From contig CP042469.1 in the NCBI GenBank assembly GCA_015243575.1, forward strand, positions 3,376,929 through 3,440,928: 64,000 nucleotides of DNA, given 5' to 3'. This document shows, piece after piece, positions 1-7,423 of the stretch (positions are counted from its first letter, which is position 1; each line of letters opens with the position of its first letter). The notes beneath the pieces were generated by a model. That model searched no databases. It had not been told where the DNA came from and worked only from the letters and a program-made list of their open reading frames with translations. The DNA comes from Clostridiales bacterium (lineage in GTDB: Bacteria > Bacillota > Clostridia > Peptostreptococcales > Anaerovoracaceae). A program made the position numbers and the translations under genes.

Positions 1-766
1 TGTCACAGATCTCTCTGACTGCCTTCAGGTATCCTGCCGGAGGAATAATAACTCCTGCTTCTCCCTGAATTGGCTCAATGATAACGCCGGCAACCTTCTC
101 ACCCACTGCCTGAAGATTCTTAATAGCAGCTTCCATTGCATCGGCATCACCGTATTTTACGTGCTGAACCTGCTGAATCATAGGAGCATAGTCTTCTCTG
201 TAAGCGCCTTTTCCTCCCATGGAGATCGCTCCCATGGATTTTCCGTGGAATGCACCGACCGTAGAGATATACCATCTTCCGCCTGTAGCAAGACGAGCAA
301 GCTTAAGGGCCATTTCAACTGCTTCCGCTCCGCCGTTTGTAAAGAACGCATACTGCAGATCTCCAGGAGTAATCATCGCAAGAATATTTGCAAGATAACC
401 TCTGAGCGGATCTACCAGTTCCTGGCTATGTAATGCGTATCTGTCAAGCTGCGCTTTTACGGTCTTTAAAATCTCAGGATTTCTGTGTCCACAAGTATAG
501 ATTCCGAAACCTCCCAGGCAGTCGATGAACTGAGTTCCATAAAGGTCTTCAAAATGATCCACAGAGTCTGTCCATTCAACGAATGCGGCATTGTCGGACA
601 CGGATTTTCTGTATTCCAGCCATCCTGGATTAACATTTTCATTAAAGTTTGCAATGGAATCCTTAACGATTCTGTCTTTATCATCTTTTGACAGCTCTGC
701 CTTCTCGATATAGCCTACAACTCTCTGAGCTTCTTTTAATGCTAATTCTTTGTTACATGCGGTCAT
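1..766 (-). CDS. patA: Putrescine aminotransferase, N-terminal 255 residues (gene runs off the left edge)
   Basis: PLP-dependent class III aminotransferase that moves the amino group of putrescine to 2-oxoglutarate, giving 4-aminobutanal. The translated part follows the E. coli YgjG/PatA pattern closely: NVNPGWLEYRKSV near residue 45, an EW after it, FIDCLGGFGIY, then GHRNPEI, LHSQELVDPLR, FFTNGGAEAVEMALKLAR, GAFHGKSMGA and VIIEPIQGEAGV. The PLP lysine lies beyond the window. The start is ATG at 764-766 with GAGGAGG at 776-782 (minus strand). It stands alone on the minus strand behind a sigma-54-like promoter, as in E. coli where ygjG is sigma-54 dependent. Ornithine or acetylornithine aminotransferase are alternatives, but the NPG(W/F)LEYRKSV segment favours putrescine. 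Confidence 0.88.
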   Translation of the reverse strand, partial: MTACNKELALKEAQRVVGYIEKAELSKDDKDRIVKDSIANFNENVNPGWLEYRKSVSDNAAFVEWTDSVDHFEDLYGTQFIDCLGGFGIYTCGHRNPEILKTVKAQLDRYALHSQELVDPLRGYLANILAMITPGDLQYAFFTNGGAEAVEMALKLARLATGGRWYISTVGAFHGKSMGAISMGGKGAYREDYAPMIQQVQHVKYGDADAMEAAIKNLQAVGEKVAGVIIEPIQGEAGVIIPPAGYLKAVREICD

Positions 767-833
767 GGTATAAAACCTCCTCAATTTTAACTTATAACTC
801 TTTCTAGAGCAGCTAACGATTGCCATTAATATA

Positions 834-849
834 TTCAAATATCATGCCA
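834..849 (-). promoter_or_regulatory. Sigma-54 (-24/-12) type promoter of patA
   Basis: On the minus strand the site reads TGGCATGATATTTGAA, against the consensus TGGCACRNNNNTTGCW. The -24 GG and the TTG of the -12 element are at the right spacing; one base differs in each element. It lies about 70 nt upstream of the patA start, leaving a 5' leader of about 55 nt. No good -35/-10 pair is seen here, so the two explanations do not compete strongly. Confidence 0.6.
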
Positions 850-983
850 ACTTTATTTCTCCTCCGAAAAATATTATAATTTTCTGAATTTATCCCCAAA
901 TTCAAAGGGTTTGAGATGCTTTCAGTTTTTTTAAAATCGAGCTTATTGTCAGAATATTTTTCTCAAATTTAGTATAATAATTG

Positions 984-1011
984 AGATTTGTCTCAAATTC
1001 GAGACAAATCT
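984..1011. promoter_or_regulatory. Perfect inverted repeat, likely enhancer site for a sigma-54 activator
   Basis: Two 11-nt arms (984-994 AGATTTGTCTC and 1001-1011 GAGACAAATCT) flank a 6-nt spacer. A further TCTCAAATTT half-site lies at 961-970. The repeat sits roughly 160-175 bp upstream of the expected patA transcription start, the usual range for enhancer-binding proteins. The rest of 767-1068 is AT-rich and shows no gene. The site could instead belong to the 3' end of the neighbouring radical SAM gene, but no T-run follows it. Confidence 0.5.
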
Positions 1012-1068
1012 AAACCTCGTATCAAGATTACCCTCTGGATCCATTTGATGGATTGCAATCTCTTTCCC

Positions 1069-2220
1069 TTATATATAATCCATCAAAATCTCATTCATCT
1101 TTTCATCCCAAAGCACTTCTTCTGTTATGGAACGAATCGATTGTTCCAGCCGAAGCCGCTGATCCTTTGCCAGCAGAAGTAAATCACTGGGCTCAGAGAC
1201 CATTCCGCAGCGCCTTGCCAGCTGAAAGAGCTTTTGCTGAAGCGGCGGCAGCGCAAAATACTCATTAATCTTGGCCAGCATGTTCTGGGAATCAGCATCA
1301 AGTCTTCCCTCAACATTTTGAAGGAGGTTGATGATATGGTCACTGGCCAGATATCCGGTACAGCCCTGGGAATTTTCTATCAGCAGTTTGACCTCAGTAA
1401 GCTTATCATTTTCACTGCATAAGCGGATACGTCCGCCCCTGTAATCCTGCCACAAGTCTGTGCCCTCCTTGATCACAGCACTTCTGAGCCTCACAAAATC
1501 AGGGTTTATGGCACGAACCACCCTGGCTGTCTCAAGGGCATTTTCTGTCGAAAGATCTTTCCCTCCTATCCCGGGCATGAAATATACTGAAAGTTCAATG
1601 CCGCCCGCCTTAATATTGTGTCCTGCCAAAATTTCCTGCTCTGCCGTTACCCCTTTGTCAATGAGCTGCAACACCTGGTCTGATCCGGATTCAAAACCGG
1701 AATGAATGCGATCAAGTCCCGCTTTCTTTAGCTGTGTGTATTCGTCCGCCGAAATCTTTGCAAGGGTTTCAGCTCTCCCATAAGTCGTAACCCGCTTGAT
1801 GCTTGGAAGCTTTTCTCTTAAGTAGCGCAGAACTTCAAGAACTCGCTCCGTCTTAACCGCAAGAGAATTTCCATCCTGTAAAAAAACATTCTCACCACCT
1901 CCTGCAAGCCAGCGGTATACTAAATAGTAGCAATTTTTTTCTTCCTGCGTCATGCCTTCAAATCTTGACAGTGCTGTTTTTTTGTTTAGCGTCCCATCTT
2001 GATTCATGTAGCTCGTGACCATGTCAGCATATTCCGCCATGACATCAATATCTCTTTTGATGCTATCTACAGAAAATACTCTGAACCTTTCATGCTTGTA
2101 AATGCTGCAAAACTTGCAGCGGTTCCATGTGCACCCCCCAGTAATTTGCAATAGCAAGCTATTCGCCTCGCTCGGAGGACGAATGGGACCAATTCGATAG
2201 GTCGTCTGTTTTTCTTCCAT
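1069..2220 (-). CDS. Radical SAM protein of unknown function (COG1032-like)
   Basis: A 383-residue protein with an N-terminal cluster motif GGCTWNRCKFCS: Cys30, Cys35 and Cys38, that is CX4CX2C rather than the common CX3CX2C. Later segments fit the radical SAM barrel, for example TTYGRAETLAKIS, LDRIHSGFESGSDQVL and YFMPGIGGKDLS, resembling the oxygen-independent coproporphyrinogen oxidase/Elp3-like superfamily. No B12-binding domain precedes the barrel. The start has AAAGGGTGG upstream. It is transcribed away from thrE, with patA downstream on the same strand, and no substrate can be inferred from context. Confidence 0.8.
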   Translation of the reverse strand: MEEKQTTYRIGPIRPPSEANSLLLQITGGCTWNRCKFCSIYKHERFRVFSVDSIKRDIDVMAEYADMVTSYMNQDGTLNKKTALSRFEGMTQEEKNCYYLVYRWLAGGGENVFLQDGNSLAVKTERVLEVLRYLREKLPSIKRVTTYGRAETLAKISADEYTQLKKAGLDRIHSGFESGSDQVLQLIDKGVTAEQEILAGHNIKAGGIELSVYFMPGIGGKDLSTENALETARVVRAINPDFVRLRSAVIKEGTDLWQDYRGGRIRLCSENDKLTEVKLLIENSQGCTGYLASDHIINLLQNVEGRLDADSQNMLAKINEYFALPPLQQKLFQLARRCGMVSEPSDLLLLAKDQRLRLEQSIRSITEEVLWDEKMNEILMDYI

Positions 2221-2296
2221 AATATTGCCACCCTTTTATTTTTATATAATAGTAGTAACCCATTTATCGTATGATATTGATAGCGTGATTTTTCTG

Positions 2297-2316
2297 AAAG
2301 GAGGGTACCCTCCTTT
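2297..2316. promoter_or_regulatory. 20-bp perfect palindrome between divergent genes
   Basis: AAAGGAGGGTACCCTCCTTT is fully self-complementary, with no loop. It lies in the 242-bp gap between the radical SAM gene (minus) and the ThrE pair (plus), and its right edge overlaps a TTGACA hexamer (2315-2320). A bidirectional operator is the simplest reading; no clear -10 was found at standard spacing, and no regulator gene is adjacent. Confidence 0.35.
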
Positions 2317-2462
2317 GACAAAGTAAGGATAGTACTATTTTATCATATCATCTGCTGTAGGGGCGAACACAATATGTTATAATAAATACATGTATTTTAA
2401 CTGGTCTTACATTTGCGATTCATACGTCGGGCAAATTATGTTATAGGGGGAAGCGTGCATCT

Positions 2463-3245
2463 ATGATTAATCAGATACAAAAAAAAGTACTCATCCTGGC
2501 GCTCCGTGCCGGTGAGCTGATGATGAAAAGCGGTGCGGAAGCATATCGGGTAGAGGACACCATCACAAGGATCTGTAAAGCATGCAAAATTCCTTATGTA
2601 GAAGTGTTCGCTACTCCAACCGGAATATTCCTGTCTCTTGACCAAGGCTCTGAAGACAGCGACATGCACACCTTTATCAAGCGAATTAAGGGCACCGGTA
2701 TCGATCTTGCAAAAATATCTCAAATCAATCATTTTTCCAGAGAATTTGCCAGTACCGACTTGTCCATTGATGCGGGGCTAAACAGACTGAAAGAGATCGC
2801 GACAATGAAACCCTATGCACTGCTTGTAAGAATTCTCGGTGCAGCACTGGTATCATCTTTTTTCGCCTTAATCTTCAATGGTGATTCCAAGGACTTCTTG
2901 TGCTCATTTTTTATTGGAGCTTGCAGCTACATGCTGTCCATTCTGCTTGACAGAATCGACACCAACCTCTTCATCAGGGGATTTTGCTGCTGTGCGCTCG
3001 CCACATTTCTTGCTCTGACCTGCCTTTCCCTGGGACTGGGCACCGATCAAAATGCCATTATTATCGGGTCCATTATGATTTTCCTCCCTGGGGTTGCCCT
3101 GACCAATGCAATTCGCGATACCCTTGCGGGTGATATGCTGTCAGGTGCCACAAAAGGGATAGAGGCCGTAATCATTGCCATTTCTCTTGCGGCCGGGGTC
3201 GGCGTTACCATCAAGCTGTGGACTCTTTTGGGAGGTGCATTCTGA
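2463..3245 (+). CDS. Threonine/serine exporter family protein, N-terminal (DUF1212) half
   Basis: 260 residues matching the N-terminal half of ThrE-type exporters: a soluble start (ALRAGELMMKSGAEAYRVEDT, then VEVFATPTGIFLSL) followed by about five hydrophobic segments from residue 115 on, including LPGVALTNAIRDTLAGDMLSG, typical of the family. The proteins export small amino acids such as threonine and serine in characterised actinobacterial members; the substrate here is not known. In Firmicutes ThrE is often split in two genes, and the next gene supplies the second half. The ATG has a GGGGG-AAG ribosome site about 12 nt upstream. Confidence 0.85.
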   Translation: MINQIQKKVLILALRAGELMMKSGAEAYRVEDTITRICKACKIPYVEVFATPTGIFLSLDQGSEDSDMHTFIKRIKGTGIDLAKISQINHFSREFASTDLSIDAGLNRLKEIATMKPYALLVRILGAALVSSFFALIFNGDSKDFLCSFFIGACSYMLSILLDRIDTNLFIRGFCCCALATFLALTCLSLGLGTDQNAIIIGSIMIFLPGVALTNAIRDTLAGDMLSGATKGIEAVIIAISLAAGVGVTIKLWTLLGGAF

Positions 3246-3691
3246 TGATTTGGGCATTTTTATTCGCCTTCTGCTCAACGATAGGCTTTTGCATATTGTT
3301 TCATGTGCCAAAAAAGCACATCGTCAGTGCTTCCTTTGTTGGCGCCTGTGGTTGGCTCACCTATACGTATTTCATTGAGACAGGTTCAGGCAATATCACG
3401 GCTTGTTTTGTCGGCTCATGCATAGTGGCATTGTTCAGCGAGCTTTTTTCCAGAGCCTTTAAGGATGCCGCCACCATCTTCATAATACCAGGCATCCTGC
3501 CACTGGTTCCCGGAGCAAATATGTATTATACCATGCTTGCAATCCTGGAAGGAAATTCCCAGGAAACGGCAGCAATTGGAACCGAAACGATACTAATGGC
3601 GGGAGCGATTGCCGTTGCACTGCTAGCGGTCGCTTCTGTGATCAAACTTATTTCCCAGGTAGGGAGAAATTTATTGACATGGTTGCGGTAA
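3245..3691 (+). CDS. Threonine/serine exporter family protein, C-terminal half (DUF3815)
   Basis: 148 residues, almost entirely membrane helices: MIWAFLFAFCSTIGF, HIVSASFVGACGWLTY, then the family motif IIPGILPLVPGANMYYTM. The ATG at 3245 overlaps the TGA of the preceding gene (TGATG), so translation is coupled and the two halves are probably made in equal amounts and assembled together. An in-frame ATG 27 nt upstream is less likely, since it lies inside the first gene without a ribosome site. Confidence 0.85.
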   Translation: MIWAFLFAFCSTIGFCILFHVPKKHIVSASFVGACGWLTYTYFIETGSGNITACFVGSCIVALFSELFSRAFKDAATIFIIPGILPLVPGANMYYTMLAILEGNSQETAAIGTETILMAGAIAVALLAVASVIKLISQVGRNLLTWLR

Positions 3692-3715
3692 TATAATAAA
3701 CTTATTTCAGAAAAA

Positions 3716-3741
3716 ATGGCTGTGATCAGCCATATTTTTTT
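3716..3741 (+). terminator. Rho-independent terminator of the ThrE pair
   Basis: Stem ATGGCTG (3716-3722) pairs with CAGCCAT (3727-3733) across a TGAT loop and is followed by a T-rich run. It ends the exporter operon before feoA. Confidence 0.75.
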
Positions 3742-3845
3742 GACAAAGGATAAGTCAAAACTAACTCATCTATCGATAGAATCCCTGCCATATAAAGATG
3801 GACGATTCAAATGATTCAGCAATTATGCCGGAGGCAGATTAGAAT

Positions 3846-4082
3846 ATGAAAACGACACTGGACAAACTAAAAATGGGAAGCAAGGGCATCATCAGCAACG
3901 TGGGAGGCGAAGGTGCACTGCGCAGACGTCTGCTGGATATGGGTTTGACCCCCAACACAACGGTAATGGTACGAAAGGTCGCTCCTTTGGGCGATCCCAT
4001 CGAGCTTCATCTACGGAATTATGAACTGACAATCCGTCAGGAGGATGCCGGGAAAATAGAAGTAACGGAGGTGGCGGAGTGA
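3846..4082 (+). CDS. feoA: FeoA, ferrous iron transport accessory protein
   Basis: 78 residues forming a single SH3-like FeoA domain: MGSKGIISNVGGEGALRRRL, then LLDMGLTPNTTVMVRKVAPLGDP and a final ITLRQ-type strand (LTIRQEDAGKIEVTEV). FeoA proteins assist FeoB in Fe(II) uptake on the cytoplasmic side. CCGGAGG precedes the ATG by about 11 nt. The last four bases overlap the GTG start of feoB, so the two are translationally coupled. No convincing Fur box was found in the 104 bases upstream. Confidence 0.92.
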   Translation: MKTTLDKLKMGSKGIISNVGGEGALRRRLLDMGLTPNTTVMVRKVAPLGDPIELHLRNYELTIRQEDAGKIEVTEVAE

Positions 4083-6091
4083 GTATCACCTTTGCACTCA
4101 TCGGAAATCCCAACAGCGGAAAGACAACACTTTTTAATCAGATAACGGGAAGCAACCAACGCGTGGGCAATTTTCCAGGGGTTACCGTTGAAAAGAAAGA
4201 CGGTCCCGTCAGAGGCCATAAAGGGGTAACGGTGGTGGATCTTCCGGGGATCTATTCCCTTTCACCTTATACAGCCGAAGAAGTGGTCACCAGAGATTTT
4301 CTGATTTACGAAAAACCCGATGCCATTATCAATATCATCGACGCGACAAATATTGAACGAAATCTCTATTTGACCCTTCAGTTAATGGAACTTAATGTGC
4401 CGATGATTCTGGCCTTAAATATGATGGATGAAATCCGCAGCAACGGAGCATCCATTGACATACAGAAGCTGGAAGAACAGCTGGGCATCCCCGTTGTACC
4501 AATCTCAGCCAGCAAGAACGACGGCGTAGACGAACTAACACACCGAGCAATCAAGTGTGCCGAGCATAAGACGAAACCAAAGAACCTCGATTTCTGCTGC
4601 GGTCACGTACATAACGCAATTCATTCCATTGCCCACCTGATAACAGACGAGGCGAAGGCTGCTGGTCTTCCTTTGCGATTTGCCGCTGCTAAAATCGTGG
4701 AGGGTGATCAGCCCGTTATCGACAGATTGAAGCTGATGGAGCCCGAGCTGGACATCATTCAGCATATTGTGGATGATATGGAGTCTCACCTTAATACTGA
4801 CCGGGAAGCGGCGATAGCAGATATGCGCTATGCCTTCATTGAATCCATCTGCAAAGAGTGCGTTAAAAAGTCAGCCCAATCCAGGGAGCATCTAAGGTCC
4901 GTTCAGATTGACAACATAATGACACACAAATATTTGGCAATACCCATCTTCCTTGGGATTATGTTATTTGTCTTCTGGTTAACCTTCGGAATCTTTGGTT
5001 CTGGACTAAGTGATTTGCTTTCCTTGGGAATCGATAGTGTCACTCAGGTGGTGGACCATGCCCTTTCGCAGGTAAACATCAATCCTGCCCTCCACTCACT
5101 GATCATCAACGGGGTATTTGCGGGAGTAGGAAGCGTGCTTTCCTTTATCCCCATCATACTCGTGCTGTTCTTCTTCCTCTCACTTTTGGAGGACAGCGGT
5201 TATATGGCTCGTGTTGCTTTTGTCATGGATAAACTGCTGAGAAAGATCGGCCTTTCCGGACGCTCCTTTATTCCCATGCTGATCGGATTTGGATGTTCTG
5301 TACCTGCAATTATGGCAACCCGAACCCTGCCAAGTGAACGAGACCGCAAAATGACCATTATCTTGACACCTTTTATGTCCTGCAGTGCCAAGCTCCCAAT
5401 TTATGCAGTCTTTACTGCTGCTTTTTTTCCGAATCATGAGCCCCTGGTCATGATTTCCCTTTACCTTATGGGCATACTCGTGGGGATCCTTGTGGGGCTT
5501 TTGCTGAAAAAAACAGTATTTGAAGGCAGCCCGGTTCCCTTTGTCATGGAGCTGCCTCCGTACAGACTTCCATCCGCAAAAAGCGTGACCTTAAAAATGT
5601 GGGAACGTGCTGTTGATTTTCTCAAGCGGGCTTTTACGGTAATATTCATCGCGACGATTATTATTTGGGCACTTCAGAGCTTCGATTTTGGATTTAATAT
5701 GGTCGCAGACACTGGAGACAGCATGCTTGCCGGAGCGGGCAAGCTAGTCGCGCCAATCTTTGCGCCACTGGGCTTTTCCGACTGGCGAGCAGCAACTGCG
5801 TTGGTTACCGGTTTAACTGCCAAGGAAGCCATGGTAAGTACGTTTGCAATCCTGCTGGGTGCGTCGGATACCGCATCTGTAACACCGCTGCTTTCCCAGC
5901 TTTTCGCACCACTGTCAGCCTTTTCATTCCTTACATTCTCTTTACTGTACATGCCATGTGTTGCTGCAATGGCTGCGGTAAGACGAGAACTGGGCGGCTG
6001 GAAAAATGCGATTCTTGCAATGTCCTTTCAGACATTCGTAGCGTGGATTGCAGCTTTCCTTGTCTACCAGATCGGATCGTTCCTTTTCTAA
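4079..6091 (+). CDS. feoB: FeoB, ferrous iron transporter
   Basis: 670 residues. The N-terminal G domain has G1 GNPNSGKT (residues 9-16), the switch segment VGNFPGVTVEKK, G3 DLPGIYSLSPY and G4 NMMD. A helical spacer follows, then a polytopic membrane part from about residue 280 with two gating repeats, including GRSFIPMLIGFGCSVPAIM with its conserved cysteine and a second one ending in FSLLYMPCVAAMA. It imports Fe(II) across the cytoplasmic membrane. The GTG start overlaps feoA by 4 nt. No FeoC gene follows. Length is normal for the family. Confidence 0.95.
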   Translation: MSITFALIGNPNSGKTTLFNQITGSNQRVGNFPGVTVEKKDGPVRGHKGVTVVDLPGIYSLSPYTAEEVVTRDFLIYEKPDAIINIIDATNIERNLYLTLQLMELNVPMILALNMMDEIRSNGASIDIQKLEEQLGIPVVPISASKNDGVDELTHRAIKCAEHKTKPKNLDFCCGHVHNAIHSIAHLITDEAKAAGLPLRFAAAKIVEGDQPVIDRLKLMEPELDIIQHIVDDMESHLNTDREAAIADMRYAFIESICKECVKKSAQSREHLRSVQIDNIMTHKYLAIPIFLGIMLFVFWLTFGIFGSGLSDLLSLGIDSVTQVVDHALSQVNINPALHSLIINGVFAGVGSVLSFIPIILVLFFFLSLLEDSGYMARVAFVMDKLLRKIGLSGRSFIPMLIGFGCSVPAIMATRTLPSERDRKMTIILTPFMSCSAKLPIYAVFTAAFFPNHEPLVMISLYLMGILVGILVGLLLKKTVFEGSPVPFVMELPPYRLPSAKSVTLKMWERAVDFLKRAFTVIFIATIIIWALQSFDFGFNMVADTGDSMLAGAGKLVAPIFAPLGFSDWRAATALVTGLTAKEAMVSTFAILLGASDTASVTPLLSQLFAPLSAFSFLTFSLLYMPCVAAMAAVRRELGGWKNAILAMSFQTFVAWIAAFLVYQIGSFLF

Positions 6092-6106
6092 AGGATTTAT
6101 AAATAG

Positions 6107-6155
6107 CAGGACTGCTTTCGGATTTTAGTAAATTTGACCAGTCCTGTTTTATTTT
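6107..6155 (+). terminator. Rho-independent terminator of feoAB
   Basis: CAGGACTG (6107-6114) pairs with CAGTCCTG (6139-6146); the 24-nt loop is long, but a T-rich tail follows. Confidence 0.7.
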
Positions 6156-6181
6156 TCTTTTATTTTTTTATCAGAATATTC

Positions 6182-6209
6182 TTGCAATTATATTGTTTTA
6201 TGCTATACT
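6182..6209 (+). promoter_or_regulatory. Sigma-70 type promoter of corA
   Basis: TTGCAA (6182-6187), a 16-nt spacer, and TATACT (6204-6209) preceded by TGC (extended -10). Transcription would begin near 6216, leaving a leader of about 210 nt before the corA start. Confidence 0.6.
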
Positions 6210-6224
6210 ATAGTCAAGGTAAAT

Positions 6225-6360
6225 AATAATACCGATTGAAAGATTTGATATAGATGGCTATATCAGTCGGCAGAAAGAGGGTGATTCCACCAGAAATGTT
6301 AAGCGAAGACTTTAAATAGCGCCAGTCATCGGAAGTAGTGATGATTGGCGTTATTTTGTT
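6225..6360 (+). promoter_or_regulatory. Structured 5' leader of corA ending in a terminator-like hairpin (riboswitch-like, class unknown)
   Basis: The leader contains a compound stem near 6228-6268 (CCGATT with AGTCGG, enclosing GATATAG-loop-CTATATC), a small GGTG/CACC hairpin, and a strong stem of 12 pairs with two wobbles (6319-6330 with 6340-6351) followed by TTATTTTGTT. Promoter, folded leader and terminator in front of a divalent-cation transporter gene have the layout of transcription attenuation. I do not recognise it as the M-box, NiCo, yybP-ykoY or any other riboswitch I know. Confidence 0.5.
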
Positions 6361-6425
6361 GACGAAAAAGGAAACTGGGTGGTAAAATATACCATGATAC
6401 GTTTGCGAATTGGGGTGAGCAACTT

Positions 6426-7355
6426 TTGATTTACAATTTGGACGGAACTGCCACAAAATTGGAAAAACTAAAACCAAATGAGATACTGGGGGAAAAGCCC
6501 TGCATCGGAGTCCTTGACAGAAGTGAACTTCTCCAATGGAATCCTCATCTGGCCATCCCTGAACGAATTCTGGAAGAATGCCTGAAAGGAACTGTGTCAA
6601 AATTTGAAAGCCATGACGGCTTTGACTACGTTAGCCTCCTGATACCGGACAGAACAAGTCTTTTGGGAAGCAGCATCAGTATCTCCATTTACTTTCGGAC
6701 AAACCTCCTTATTTTTATCTGTGATGAGACACAAGATTATAGCCTGCTTCACAGCATCATCAGCAGAATCGAACAGAAAGAGATAAAGAATCTAACGCTG
6801 GAGCGCGTTCTCTACGAATTTTTTGATCTGCTAACGGCCGGAGATTCCCTGTTTCTTGAAAATTTAGAACAGGAGATTACAGAACTCGAGGAATCGCTTT
6901 TTACGAAAGGAAAAAAAGATTATATTAAAGAAATCATTCTTATGAAGAAGAAGCTTCTAGTCTTAAAGCGCTATTACGAGCAGCTCTTTGACCTCTCCGA
7001 GGCGATGGAGGGAAATGAGAATGAGCTTCTGACAAACGGTATGATTCGTTACTTTCACATTCTGACGAACCGTATTAACCGACTTTCTGATTCAATCTCC
7101 AATCTCCGAGATTATGTTTCTCAAGTTCGGGAGGCTTATCAGACAGAGGTAGATATCAGCCAGAACAGAATCATGCAGCTCTTCACTGTAATAACAGCAA
7201 TCTTTCTGCCGCTGACCCTAATTGTAGGTTGGTATGGCATGAATTTTCCTATGCCCGAATACCACTGGGTCTATGGGTATCCAGCAGTGATCATCACTTG
7301 CGGGGCAGTGTCTCTACTGAGTATTATCTATTTCAAAAAACACAAATGGTTTTAG
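6426..7355 (+). CDS. corA: CorA-family divalent cation transporter
   Basis: 309 residues: a cytoplasmic alpha/beta and long-helix domain, then two C-terminal membrane helices. The signature GMN sits at residues 271-273 within GWYGMNFPMPEY, at the end of the first helix, and a basic tail KKHKWF closes the protein. Members are pentameric channels for Mg2+, some also Co2+ or Ni2+. The start is TTG at 6426, chosen because GGGGTGAG lies 8-9 nt before it. Expression is probably controlled by the structured leader upstream; the ion therefore cannot be named from sequence alone. Confidence 0.9.
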   Translation: MIYNLDGTATKLEKLKPNEILGEKPCIGVLDRSELLQWNPHLAIPERILEECLKGTVSKFESHDGFDYVSLLIPDRTSLLGSSISISIYFRTNLLIFICDETQDYSLLHSIISRIEQKEIKNLTLERVLYEFFDLLTAGDSLFLENLEQEITELEESLFTKGKKDYIKEIILMKKKLLVLKRYYEQLFDLSEAMEGNENELLTNGMIRYFHILTNRINRLSDSISNLRDYVSQVREAYQTEVDISQNRIMQLFTVITAIFLPLTLIVGWYGMNFPMPEYHWVYGYPAVIITCGAVSLLSIIYFKKHKWF

Positions 7356-7423
7356 TTTCCGGCAAGCATTCCTTATTCCTGCTTCAAATGCTTTCGGTAT
7401 TGTAAATAATAGAGGTAATTGGA

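Noticed and set aside
3742-3845. Fur box upstream of feoA
   Set aside because: No sequence near the GATAATGATTATC-type consensus was found; control may be by another iron regulator.
6365-6410. T-box-like sequence (CTGGGTGGTAAAA) before corA
   Set aside because: No specifier stem, no paired antiterminator with the GGGTGG-ACC core, and the gene is not linked to amino acids.
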